Source: an uncultured Roseiflexaceae bacterium (GTDB taxonomy: Bacteria; Chloroflexota; Chloroflexia; Chloroflexales; Roseiflexaceae). From it: a stretch of DNA of 64,000 bases. Within the stretch, counting starts at the first letter, position 1. Every line of letters begins with the position of its first letter. Position numbers and translations under genes: made by a program. The stretch is taken from NCBI GenBank assembly GCA_937974195.1, contig CALJIC010000011.1:12316-76315 (forward strand), given 5' to 3'. Of the stretch, positions 41,219 to 49,357 are shown in pieces. The notes below the pieces were generated by a model, which was not told the DNA's origin, did no database searches, and saw nothing but the letters and a program-made list of their open reading frames with translations.

Positions 41219-43105
41219 ATGACCGAACCACAGTACAGCCGGGAGTCCCAAGAGAGGCCCGCCGCCCCCGGCGAATACATCGTCCTGCTGCCCGTCATCG
41301 ATATCGACGAGGCCATACGGCTCGCGCCGATCGCCGCGGCGATCGCCCGCTATAACAACGGCAGCGTGCTGGTCGTCAGCGTCGTCGTCGTCCCCGAGGA
41401 CCAGTCGCTCAGCGACGGGGTGTTGGACGCGCGGCGGGTGCGCGCCGAGCTCGACGCCGTCCCCGCCTTCAATATCAGCGACCCGGTCTCGGTGCGCCCG
41501 ACGGTCGTCGTGGCCCACTCGCTGGGCGAGGGCATCCGCACCGCCGCGGAGGAGCAGGGGGCCGACCTCGTGGTGCTCGGCTGGCAGGAGGACTCGTCCT
41601 CCTCCGAGCGCCTGTTCGGCCCGCCGATCGACGAGCTGCTGCGCACCCCGCCCTGCGATGTCGTCGTCATCCGGCTGCACGGCGAGGAGCGCTGGCAGCG
41701 CCTGCTCCTGCCGGTCCGCGGCGGGCCGCACACCCCGCTCGCCTGCAACATCGCGTTCGCCCTCGCCGACTACGCCGACGCCAGCGTGACCGTGCTGTAC
41801 GCCTCCGACCCGCGCCAGCCGGACGACCTGGTCGCCCGCGAGAGCCTCCAGTCGCTGCGCTCGATGCCGCGCATCAGCCGCTGGCTCGAGCGCGCCATCC
41901 CCGCCCGCCAGGCGATCCTCGCCGAGGCGCCCGACCACCAGGCGATCGTGCTCGGCGTCACGGGGCGGCGCGGCGACCCGGAGGCGCCGATCGGCCCGCT
42001 GGCCGACCAGATCATGCGCAGCGCCCAGAGCACGGTGGTGCTCGTGCGCCACCGCATGGCCCAGGCCGAAGAGAACGCCCAGCAGCTCTGGCAGCAGCAG
42101 CGCGACCTCTCGGCCACGGTGGACCGCTGGTTCGCCGAGAACACCTTCAGCAGCGCCGAGTTCGAGGACATCCAGCGCCTGCTGGCGCTCAAGCGACAGC
42201 AGGGGGTGACGATCAGCCTGGCCCTCCCGGCGCTCAACGAGGAGGAGACGATCGGCGAGATCATCGCGTCGGTGAAGAGCGCGCTGGTGGAGGAGGTGCC
42301 GCTGCTGGACGAGGTGGTGCTGATCGACAGCGGCTCGGTCGACCGGACGCGCGAGATCGCCCGCGAGCACGGCATCCCGGTCTACATCCACCAGCACATC
42401 CTGCCGCAGTACGGCGCCTTCGTCGGCAAGGGCGAGGCGCTGTGGAAGAGCCTCTACGTCCTGAAGGGGGATATCGTCGCCTGGGTGGACACCGACATCA
42501 AGAACTTCCACCCGCGCTTCGTCTACGGCATCCTGGGGCCGCTGCTGCGCGAGCCGCGCCTGATGTACTGTAAAGGGTTCTACCGCCGCCCGATCCAGGT
42601 GGGCGAGTCGATCGCCGCGACCGGCGGCGGGCGGGTCACCGAGCTGACCGCGCGGCCGCTGCTGAACCTGTTCTACCCCGAGCTCTCCGGTATCGTCCAG
42701 CCGCTCTCGGGCGAGTACGCTGCCCGGCGCGCCGCGGTGGAGTGGGCGCCGTTCTTCACCGGCTACGGCGTGGAGACCGGCCTGCTGATCGATATCCTCG
42801 AGCAGCACGGGCTGAACGCCATCGCTCAGGTGGACCTGCAGCAGCGCATTCACCGCAACCAGGAGCTCCTCCCGCTCTCGCGGATGGCCTTCGCGATCAT
42901 CCAGGTGGTGATGCAGCGCCTCGAGCAGCGCCAGCGCGTGCAGCTGCTCGAGCCGGTCAACCAGAGCATGAAGCTCATCCAGTACGCGGACAACGAGGGC
43001 TTCCGCCTCGAGGTGCGCGAGATCCGCGACCACGAGCGCCCGCCGATGGCCAGCATCCCCGAGTACCGCCGGCTGCGCGGGCTGCCCCCGATGCGCAAGC
43101 AGTAG
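41219..43105 (+). CDS. universal stress protein domains fused to glucosyl-3-phosphoglycerate synthase
   Basis: A 628-residue fusion. Residues 18-153 and 155-278 are two UspA-like domains. The second carries GVTGRRGDPEAPIG, matching the Usp nucleotide motif G-x2-G-x9-G. After a helical linker (281-328), residues 329-628 are a GT81 enzyme (GpgS) that makes glucosyl-3-phosphoglycerate from NDP-glucose and 3-phosphoglycerate. Visible features are ALPALNEEETIGEII, metal motif DTD (424-426), GGRVTELTARPLLNL, QPLSGEYA and RIHRN (His545). AAGGAGAGG precedes the ATG. The fused Usp pair suggests stress- or ATP-responsive control. No GpgP phosphatase gene is visible nearby. Confidence 0.9.
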   Translation: MTEPQYSRESQERPAAPGEYIVLLPVIDIDEAIRLAPIAAAIARYNNGSVLVVSVVVVPEDQSLSDGVLDARRVRAELDAVPAFNISDPVSVRPTVVVAHSLGEGIRTAAEEQGADLVVLGWQEDSSSSERLFGPPIDELLRTPPCDVVVIRLHGEERWQRLLLPVRGGPHTPLACNIAFALADYADASVTVLYASDPRQPDDLVARESLQSLRSMPRISRWLERAIPARQAILAEAPDHQAIVLGVTGRRGDPEAPIGPLADQIMRSAQSTVVLVRHRMAQAEENAQQLWQQQRDLSATVDRWFAENTFSSAEFEDIQRLLALKRQQGVTISLALPALNEEETIGEIIASVKSALVEEVPLLDEVVLIDSGSVDRTREIAREHGIPVYIHQHILPQYGAFVGKGEALWKSLYVLKGDIVAWVDTDIKNFHPRFVYGILGPLLREPRLMYCKGFYRRPIQVGESIAATGGGRVTELTARPLLNLFYPELSGIVQPLSGEYAARRAAVEWAPFFTGYGVETGLLIDILEQHGLNAIAQVDLQQRIHRNQELLPLSRMAFAIIQVVMQRLEQRQRVQLLEPVNQSMKLIQYADNEGFRLEVREIRDHERPPMASIPEYRRLRGLPPMRKQ

Positions 43106-43164
43106 GCGCCTGTCCCGTTCGGCTGCCGGCGGCGCGGCTGCCGTGTTCCGCGGCGCATACGCGA

Positions 43165-43206
43165 AGCCCGGGCTGAGAGGAGCTGTGTCGCTCCCCAGCC
43201 CGGGCT
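43165..43206 (+). terminator. hairpin terminator after usp-gpgS
   Basis: AGCCCGGGCTG (43165-43175) pairs with CAGCCCGGGCT (43196-43206), with GGAGC/GCTCC inside. No long T-run; it separates two convergent genes. Confidence 0.65.
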
Positions 43207-43279
43207 CGCTGTTCGCAGAAGTTTCGCGGTGAGGTTCGTGGCGCCAGGCGCCCCTTGGCAGCGGCCAGCGGCCTGGCAT

Positions 43280-44473
43280 CTACCCCCCGGCGACGACCTC
43301 GCTGGGCACATCGCCGCCCGACGCCTGGCGGCGCACATCCGATCCGAGCAGCCCGCTGCGCCCCATCCGCCAGATCACCGGGCCCAGCCGGGCGCCGAAG
43401 CGCTCGATGAACTGCTGGCGGCTGCGGCTTGCCTGGTAGCGCTCGCGCACGAGCTCGGCGAACGACTCCAGGGGCGGCTCGCCGACGGTCCGCTCGGCGA
43501 CCGGCGGGAGCGGCAGCACATAGAACTGCACATCGTCGAGGCCAAACGTCGCCGCCATGTCGACGAGCGCAGGCATCGAGCTGAAGCGCGGCTCCAGGCT
43601 GATCCGCCCGCGCACGAACATCCCCAGATCGTGCGCCATGCTCACCGCCTCAACCAGCGCTGCCCGCGCCTCCTTCACGTCGAGCACCGCCATGGCATCG
43701 AACGCGAAGCAGAGCCCCTCGCAGCCCTGGCTGCGCAGCGCCTCGAGCAGCTCCCGATCCAGCCGCTCGAAGTCCACGCTCGCCTCCCACCTGATCCCGA
43801 GCCGTGCCTCACGCAGCCGGCCGAGCAGCGCCCGCAGCCAGGCCCGGTCGTGTGTCAGCGGCGCCCCGGCGAGCAGGAAGTGCAAGATGCCGTGCTCGTG
43901 GGCGACGCTGCGGATCTCGGAGACGAGCAGCGCCGGGTTGCGCATCTGATAGGTGCCGCCCACGCGCCGCCCGATCAGCAGCGGCGTCCGCAGGTCGCCA
44001 GTGCTGGTGTGCATCGGGTAGTGCTCGAGCGGCAGCAGGTGCCGGGCTGGGAATGGCAGCGCGTCGAGGTCATCATCGAGCGCTAGCAGCACGTCGATAA
44101 TAACGTTTTGTTCATCCTTAGAGGGCGACCGGCAGTGGTCGGCGGGCCGCAGCGCGCTGGCGACCTCGTGGCCGCTGGCCCACTCGCGCATGCTGAGGCA
44201 GAGGTGGAGCACCGCGGCGCCGCAGGAGGCCAGCCGGGGCTCGACGGCCAGCCGCGCCTCCGCGCTTTCGGAGACGAGCAGCGCGACGTGTGGTCGAAAG
44301 GTCTGCAGCGATGCCAGCCGGTCACCGTTTGGGGTCGTGCCACGTACCGCCAGGTCGTAGATGCGAACGATGTGGCGCTGTTGCTCGAGCAGGGCGGCGA
44401 CATACGCCAGAGGGAGCGGCGGCGCTGCTGCAGTCTCTTGCGGATGAGGTAACGCGACGAGCGCGATCTTCAC
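43280..44473 (-). CDS. B12-binding/radical-SAM-like protein lacking the Fe-S cysteine motif
   Basis: A 397-residue protein shaped like cobalamin-dependent radical SAM enzymes. The N terminus PPLPLAYVAALLEQQRHIVRIYDL is B12-domain-like, LPFPARHLLPLEHYP is the usual lead-in to the radical SAM barrel, and RNPALLVSEIRSV, WEASVDFERLDRELLEAL and CEGLCFAFDAM match later barrel strands. Where the CxxxCxxC motif should stand, the sequence is TPLLIGRRVGGTYQMRN, with no cysteine. It should be unable to bind the radical-generating cluster. Translation starts at GTG with GGAAGGG upstream. It stands alone. Confidence 0.7.
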   Translation of the reverse strand: MKIALVALPHPQETAAAPPLPLAYVAALLEQQRHIVRIYDLAVRGTTPNGDRLASLQTFRPHVALLVSESAEARLAVEPRLASCGAAVLHLCLSMREWASGHEVASALRPADHCRSPSKDEQNVIIDVLLALDDDLDALPFPARHLLPLEHYPMHTSTGDLRTPLLIGRRVGGTYQMRNPALLVSEIRSVAHEHGILHFLLAGAPLTHDRAWLRALLGRLREARLGIRWEASVDFERLDRELLEALRSQGCEGLCFAFDAMAVLDVKEARAALVEAVSMAHDLGMFVRGRISLEPRFSSMPALVDMAATFGLDDVQFYVLPLPPVAERTVGEPPLESFAELVRERYQASRSRQQFIERFGARLGPVIWRMGRSGLLGSDVRRQASGGDVPSEVVAGG

Positions 44474-44589
44474 GAGTCAACCCTTCCAGGCACGTGCCAA
44501 CCTGGTGACCTACCGTAACGATCAGTCTACCAGCGTGCGCTAATCCGGGTATGAACCCATGTGCCCTTCAGCTAACAATTCCTTCATCT

Positions 44590-44680
44590 CGCGCGGCCGA
44601 TGGGGAAGTGGGAGGGCGTTGCCTCCCGGAAAACCGTGCCCTCCGCCGCTCTGGGGATAGAGCAGATGCGGAGGGCAGCT
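44590..44680. repeat. composite intergenic repeat copy
   Basis: GGGAGG (44610-44615) and CCTCCC (44622-44627) form module A, followed by GGAAAACCGTGCCCTCCGCCGCTCTGGGGA-like partial module B. It lies in the 250-nt gap between two same-strand genes; nothing else is recognised there. Confidence 0.55.
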
Positions 44681-44723
44681 GGCCCCGCACAGCCGCGCGG
44701 GCGTGAGCCCGCTGCGCGACGAG

Positions 44724-46964
44724 TCAGGAGCCGACGGTGCGCTCGCGGCTCGACTGCGGGAGCGCGACGGTGAAGCAGGTGCCGACGCCCTCCTCGCTCT
44801 CGACCCACATCCGCCCGCCGTGCCCTTCCACGATCTGCTGGCAGATGGCGAGCCCAAGCCCGAGGTGCTGGTCCGGGCCGTTGGTGTGCTTCGCGACGCG
44901 GTAGAAGCGGTTGAAGATCTTGCCCAGCTCGGCCGCCGGGATACCGACGCCCGTATCGCGCACGCGCAGCCAGATCTCGTCGTCGTGCGTCTCCGCGCTG
45001 ACGGTGATCGTGCCGCCGGGCGGCGTGGCCTTGATCGCATTCTCGACCAGGTTGGTCAGCACCTGCCCGATCCGGGCGCTATCGCACCAGCACTCTGGGA
45101 GCTGCTCCGCCACCTGGTTGACCAGCGTCAGCCCGCGCTCCTCGGCCTGCAGCGTGAGGCGGTTCAGCGTGCCGGTGATCAGCAGCGACAGGTCGCTCCA
45201 CTGCGGGTTGAGCGAGAGGCGCCCGGCCTTGAGGCGGTTGAACTCCAGCAGCTCGGCGATCCGCCCCTTGAGCTGCTCGATCTGCCCGTCCGCCATCTGC
45301 AGGAAGTCCTGCTGGAGCGCCGTCAGGGCACCAGCGCGCCCCTGCAGCACGACCTTGACGAAGCCGTTGAGCGAGTGGAGCGGGTTGCGCAGCTCGTGCG
45401 AGACCATGGAGATGAACTCGACGCGCGCCCGCTCCTCAGCCTTCTGGCTGCTGATATCGTGCAGGACGATCGCGACCAGCGGGTCGGAGCTGACATCGTG
45501 GTGCACGGCCGACGCAAATGCCTGATAGTAGCGCTCGTCGTCCTCGTCTTCGCCCGGCGTATCGAGCTTCAGCTCGGCGACGGCGGAGGAGTTGCTGCTC
45601 TCGGCCTGCACGCCGGCGGCCAGCTCCACGAGCCGCTCGCGCACCGTCTGCCCCGCAACGGTCTCCTTGAGCAGCTGCTCGCCGAGCGGATTGGCCAGCA
45701 CAACCTGGCCGGCGCCGTCGACCACCACCAGGCCGTCGTTGATATCGCGCATCACCGCCTCGAGCAGCCGCTGCTGGCTGTGCAGGCGGCTGTGCAGCTC
45801 GGCGTTGCCGATCGCGATGCCGGCCTGGGAGGCGAAGGCGGCCAGGTGGCGCGCATCGCTGCTCGAGAAGGCGGCGAAGGTGGCGCTGACCACGGTGAGC
45901 GCCCCGCGCGGCGGCCCGTCGCCGACGAAGAGCGGCACGCTGAGCACCGAGCGCACGCCGGCATCCGCGATCTCCGCGATCTCCGCGTCCAGCGCGGCGT
46001 CGGCGGCGATCACCGGGACCTGCTGCTGCATCACGCGGCGGGTGAGCGGCTCCGCCCACGGGCAGTGTCCGGAGCCGTCGGCGCTGTAGGTGTGGTGCTT
46101 CATGACGCCGTCCAGCTCGAGCGACAGCGCCATGGCGTGAATCCGCTCGGCCCCGAAGGTGTGGACGGTGCTGTCCACGATCTGGGTCAGCACCTCATCC
46201 AGACTGAGCGTGCTGGTGATGACGCGCAGGCCTTCCTCGAGGGCGTGGCGCTCGCGCATGCGCGCCCGCAGTTCGTTGGTGATGCGCTCCAGCTCCTCGA
46301 CCCGCGCCTCGCGGTTCTGCTGCTCGATGCGCAGCTTCTGGTTCAGCGCCGCGTTCCGGCGCTGCATCGATGCGCTCGTCCAGATCGCCACAGCGCCGAA
46401 CCCCAGGCTGCCCAGCAGCAGGCCCCACTCCCTGAGCAGCTCGGTGCCGTCGAGCGCCGGTGTGCCGACGTACCGCGAGAACAGGTAGACCGGGCCGAGC
46501 AGGAACGGCGTGACCGTTCCGACCGGCGTCTGCCCGTAGCCGGCGAGCACGCGCAGGGCGATCAGAAGATACAGCGGGAAGATCCCGTCGCCGATCGCGG
46601 TGGCCTGGGCCAGCAGCGCCAGCGCGAACAGCACATCGGCCACGATTGCGGCCCAGCCGATCGTCACGCGCGAGAAGGCCGCGCGCAGCTGGCCGCGGCG
46701 CTCGGCCACCAGCAGCGCCAGCTGCACGCCGCTATAGGCGATGAGGGCGAACCATACTGGCGTGGGCAGGCCGGAGACGGCGAGCCACCACGCCAACCCG
46801 AGGCCGGGCACAGGAGCGAGCGCGCGGGACAGCTCCATGCGATGGTCCGCGAGCCAGGGTCGAGCGCGGGACAGAAAGGCATCTCCAGCAATCATGGCTT
46901 TTCTTAATCCGCTCGAACGGCGGGTTCGGTTATGGGGCGACGCCTGTTCGGAGCGCACCGTCAT
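44724..46964 (-). CDS. membrane sensor histidine kinase with GAF and PAS domains
   Basis: A 746-residue kinase. Residues about 55-195 hold five to six transmembrane helices, followed by a coiled coil, a GAF domain (about 245-400), a PAS domain (about 405-530), HisKA with EFISMVSHELRNPLH, and HATPase_c with N box LVENAIKATP, G1 VRDTGVGIP and G2 GLGLAICQQIV. It follows its response regulator by 7 nt, so both are cotranscribed. The ATG at 46964 has no good SD; an ATG at 46895 is an alternative. The stimulus is unknown. Confidence 0.9.
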   Translation of the reverse strand: MTVRSEQASPHNRTRRSSGLRKAMIAGDAFLSRARPWLADHRMELSRALAPVPGLGLAWWLAVSGLPTPVWFALIAYSGVQLALLVAERRGQLRAAFSRVTIGWAAIVADVLFALALLAQATAIGDGIFPLYLLIALRVLAGYGQTPVGTVTPFLLGPVYLFSRYVGTPALDGTELLREWGLLLGSLGFGAVAIWTSASMQRRNAALNQKLRIEQQNREARVEELERITNELRARMRERHALEEGLRVITSTLSLDEVLTQIVDSTVHTFGAERIHAMALSLELDGVMKHHTYSADGSGHCPWAEPLTRRVMQQQVPVIAADAALDAEIAEIADAGVRSVLSVPLFVGDGPPRGALTVVSATFAAFSSSDARHLAAFASQAGIAIGNAELHSRLHSQQRLLEAVMRDINDGLVVVDGAGQVVLANPLGEQLLKETVAGQTVRERLVELAAGVQAESSNSSAVAELKLDTPGEDEDDERYYQAFASAVHHDVSSDPLVAIVLHDISSQKAEERARVEFISMVSHELRNPLHSLNGFVKVVLQGRAGALTALQQDFLQMADGQIEQLKGRIAELLEFNRLKAGRLSLNPQWSDLSLLITGTLNRLTLQAEERGLTLVNQVAEQLPECWCDSARIGQVLTNLVENAIKATPPGGTITVSAETHDDEIWLRVRDTGVGIPAAELGKIFNRFYRVAKHTNGPDQHLGLGLAICQQIVEGHGGRMWVESEEGVGTCFTVALPQSSRERTVGS

Positions 46965-46971
46965 ACCGGGG

Positions 46972-47652
46972 CTAGACCTCGAACTTGTAGCCGAGGTTGC
47001 GGACAGTGATCACGTGCTTCGGGTGCTCCGGATCCTCTTCGACCTTGGTGCGGAGGCGCCGAATGTAGACAGCGACGAGATTGCTCTCGCCCTCGTAGTC
47101 GTACCCCCAGACCTTGTTGAGGATCTGGCTGGTGTTGAGCACGCGGCCGGAGTTCTTCATCAGGTAGTACAGCAGGCGGAACTCGAGCGGCGTCAGCTCG
47201 ACGGTGCGCCCGTTGGCGAAGAGCACCTTGTGCTCCACCGGATCCAGGGTGATGTCGCCGTGGCTCAGCCGCACCGACGGGTTGAGCATGTCGGCGTTGC
47301 GCCGGCGCAGCACCGCCTCGACGCGCGCCAACAGCTCGGAGGGCTCGAAGGGTTTGATCAGATAATCATCCCCGCCGATCTGGAGCCCCATGACGCGATC
47401 CTGCAGCTGTGAGCGGGCCGAGAGGAAGATGATCGGCACGTCGGATGTGCGGCGGATCTGGCGGCAGATGTCGAAGCCGCTCGCCTTTGGCATCATCACA
47501 TCGAGCAGCACCAGATCTGGGTGGTGTTGCTCGATCGACTGCAGGATGCTCGGCCCATCGTACGCCTTGACAACTTGGTAGCCGGCCTCTTCGAGCAGAT
47601 AGGAGGTGAGCTTCACGCTTGGCAGATCGTCGTCAGCAACAAGAATATGCAT
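46972..47652 (-). CDS. OmpR/PhoB-family response regulator
   Basis: A 226-residue regulator. The receiver domain has the acidic cluster ADDD, phospho-acceptor Asp51 (LVLLDVMMP), the switch region LSARS and Lys in IKPFEP. A winged-helix trans_reg_C domain follows (LTPLEFRLLYYLMKN, VYIRRLRTKVEEDP, IRTVRNLGYKF-like). Its partner kinase is directly downstream. The ATG at 47652 has GAGGAG 7 nt upstream. Target genes are not evident. Confidence 0.94.
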   Translation of the reverse strand: MHILVADDDLPSVKLTSYLLEEAGYQVVKAYDGPSILQSIEQHHPDLVLLDVMMPKASGFDICRQIRRTSDVPIIFLSARSQLQDRVMGLQIGGDDYLIKPFEPSELLARVEAVLRRRNADMLNPSVRLSHGDITLDPVEHKVLFANGRTVELTPLEFRLLYYLMKNSGRVLNTSQILNKVWGYDYEGESNLVAVYIRRLRTKVEEDPEHPKHVITVRNLGYKFEV

Positions 47653-47789
47653 CTCTGGGCTCCTCGGCACTACATGAATACAGGTCGAGGTTATGTGTGC
47701 TCCTAAAGTATGAACAGCGAATGTGATCGAAAAGTTACGCGACCGCAATACATTTCAGACTCTTCATTTTCATGACAGGGTTATGCTGT

Positions 47790-48060
47790 GGTCTCTCCGT
47801 ATCCCTTGGAGGGGTGCGGGGAGGATTGCACCCCCGCATCTCCCTCTTCCCGCTGCTCTGCGGCGACTGTGTCGCCGCAGAGCAGCGGAAAAAAAGAGTC
47901 TGTGGAGGACCTGCGGCCCTCCACACCTCCCCGCAGGGGAGGTCAGTGGCGGGCTGCTCAGATAGCTTTCCGCCAGGAGGTTGAAGGGTGCGGCGCCCTC
48001 ACGTTCTTTTCCGCCGCCTGCGCGAGCCGGAGGGCGAGGTGTCCTCCGCGATCCTTCGGG
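47790..48060. repeat. composite intergenic repeat, complete copy with duplicated module A
   Basis: Module B is a perfect 18-bp inverted repeat (47850-47867 with 47871-47888), loop TGT, followed by an A7 tract. On its right is a module-A stem GTGGAGG/CCTCCAC (47902-47908 with 47918-47924); further GC-rich stems flank both sides, ending in TTCTTTTCCGCCGCCTGCG. The module-B core is nearly identical to that at 31898-31936. Confidence 0.8.
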
Positions 48061-48132
48061 AGTTACGGAGCGGGGCCGTACGAAGCCCGCGTTCCGCAGC
48101 ACCGCCGTGCGAAGTTGGACATGCCGGTATGC

Positions 48133-48138
48133 TACAAT
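48133..48138 (+). promoter_or_regulatory. -10 box next to the tsaE start codon
   Basis: TACAAT, 7 nt before the ATG of tsaE. No SD sequence is present between them, consistent with a leaderless mRNA. Confidence 0.5.
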
Positions 48139-48145
48139 ACCGGAT

Positions 48146-48667
48146 ATGGCAGAACGACGCACAAGCTCCGTCCAGTCCCCGCACGAACTGGACTTCATCA
48201 GCCACAGCGCCGCCCAGACGATGCGGGTCGGGCAGCGCCTCGGCGAGCTCCTGCAGCCCGGCGATGTCGTGCTCCTGCTCGGCGAGTTCGGCGCCGGGAA
48301 GACTCACTTCGTCAAAGGGGTCGCGCAGGGGTTGGGCTCGACCGACCTGGTCAACAGCCCGAGCTTCGTGCTGATCAACGAGTACCGCGCCGGCCCGCGC
48401 TTCGGGCACATGCCGATCTATCACGTCGACCTGTACCGCATCGAGCGGCCGGGCGAGCTGGCGGGCATCGGGCTGGACGAAGTGCTGGGCGGCGACGGGG
48501 TGTGCCTGATCGAGTGGGCCGAGCGCGCCGAGGGGTGGCTGCCGCACGACCGGCTGGCGGTCACGATCCAGCACCTGAGCGACACCAAGCGCGTGCTGCG
48601 GTTCGCGCCGCACGGGCGGCGCTACGAGGAGCTCGTCTCCGCCTTCAAGAAGATGGCCTTCGCCTGA
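48146..48667 (+). CDS. tsaE: tRNA threonylcarbamoyladenosine biosynthesis ATPase TsaE
   Basis: A 173-residue P-loop protein of the TsaB-TsaD-TsaE complex needed for t6A37 of ANN-decoding tRNAs. Walker A GEFGAGKT is at 46-53; the SPSFVLINEY and HVDLYRI motifs and LIEWAER are typical. The frame is open upstream only through a repeat copy. I use the ATG 7 nt after a TACAAT box; no SD is present. tsaB follows after 2 nt. Confidence 0.94.
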   Translation: MAERRTSSVQSPHELDFISHSAAQTMRVGQRLGELLQPGDVVLLLGEFGAGKTHFVKGVAQGLGSTDLVNSPSFVLINEYRAGPRFGHMPIYHVDLYRIERPGELAGIGLDEVLGGDGVCLIEWAERAEGWLPHDRLAVTIQHLSDTKRVLRFAPHGRRYEELVSAFKKMAFA

Positions 48668-48669
48668 CT

Positions 48670-49338
48670 ATGCTGCTAGCGATAGATACCTCCACCGCCC
48701 ACACCGGCCTGGCCTGCTACGACGCGCGCGGCCTCGTGGCGGAGTGCGTCTGGCACTCGGGGCGCGACCACACCGCCCAGCTCCTGCCGCAGCTCACGAT
48801 GCTGCTGCGCCACACCGGGCGGAGCCGGGAGGAGATCTCGGCGGTGGCCGTGGCCCTGGGGCCGGGGAGCTGGAGCGGCCTGCGGGTCGGGCTGAGCACC
48901 GCCAAGGGATTCGCCCTGGCGCGCGACCTGCCGATCCTGGGGATTGGAACGCTGGATGTCCTGGCCTACCAGCAGGCGCGGCCGGGCATGCCGGTCTACC
49001 CGCTCATCCGGCTCGGCCGCGAGCGCTACGCCGTCGCGGCGTACGGGGTCGGCGACGCCGAGCGCCGGGCGGCGAAGCCGCGCAACACCACGCTGCTCGA
49101 GCTCTGCGCCGAGATCGGCGGCCAGGCGCTGTTCTGCGGCGACATCGACGGCGACGTCCAGGAGGTGCTGCGCGGCCAGCTTGGCGACCGCGCCCGCTTC
49201 CCGACGCCGGCCGCCAACCAGCGCCGCCCCGGCTTCCTGGCCGAGCTGGCGTGGCGCCGGCTCCAGGCCGGGGACGTCGACGACGTCGCGACGCTCGAGC
49301 CGATCTACCTCGGACAGCCGGTGAAGACCGTGGCCTGA
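48670..49338 (+). CDS. tsaB: tRNA threonylcarbamoyladenosine biosynthesis protein TsaB
   Basis: A 222-residue actin-like ASKHA protein that scaffolds TsaD and TsaE. The start MLLAIDTSTAHTGLA and the GPGSWSGLRVGLSTAKGFALA segment are diagnostic. It begins 2 nt after tsaE and is clearly cotranscribed. No rimI is adjacent here, although rimI (often part of this operon) occurs at 19 kb. Confidence 0.94.
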   Translation: MLLAIDTSTAHTGLACYDARGLVAECVWHSGRDHTAQLLPQLTMLLRHTGRSREEISAVAVALGPGSWSGLRVGLSTAKGFALARDLPILGIGTLDVLAYQQARPGMPVYPLIRLGRERYAVAAYGVGDAERRAAKPRNTTLLELCAEIGGQALFCGDIDGDVQEVLRGQLGDRARFPTPAANQRRPGFLAELAWRRLQAGDVDDVATLEPIYLGQPVKTVA

Positions 49339-49357
49339 CTCACAAGGACTTGCCTCG

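Larger units (their letters stand above)
47653..48145. other. 490-nt intergenic region between divergent operons
   Basis: Filled mostly by a full composite repeat copy. It also holds the -10 box of tsaE (48133-48138) and the leader of the response-regulator gene, where CATACT lies at moderate -10 quality. No protein-coding frame here has an SD or normal composition. Confidence 0.5.

Noticed and set aside
47770..48060. Small open frames on both strands within the 47.8-kb intergenic repeat
   Set aside because: Similar peptides (containing PQSGG or PLCGD) arise from other repeat copies, showing that they are translations of the repeat rather than genes.
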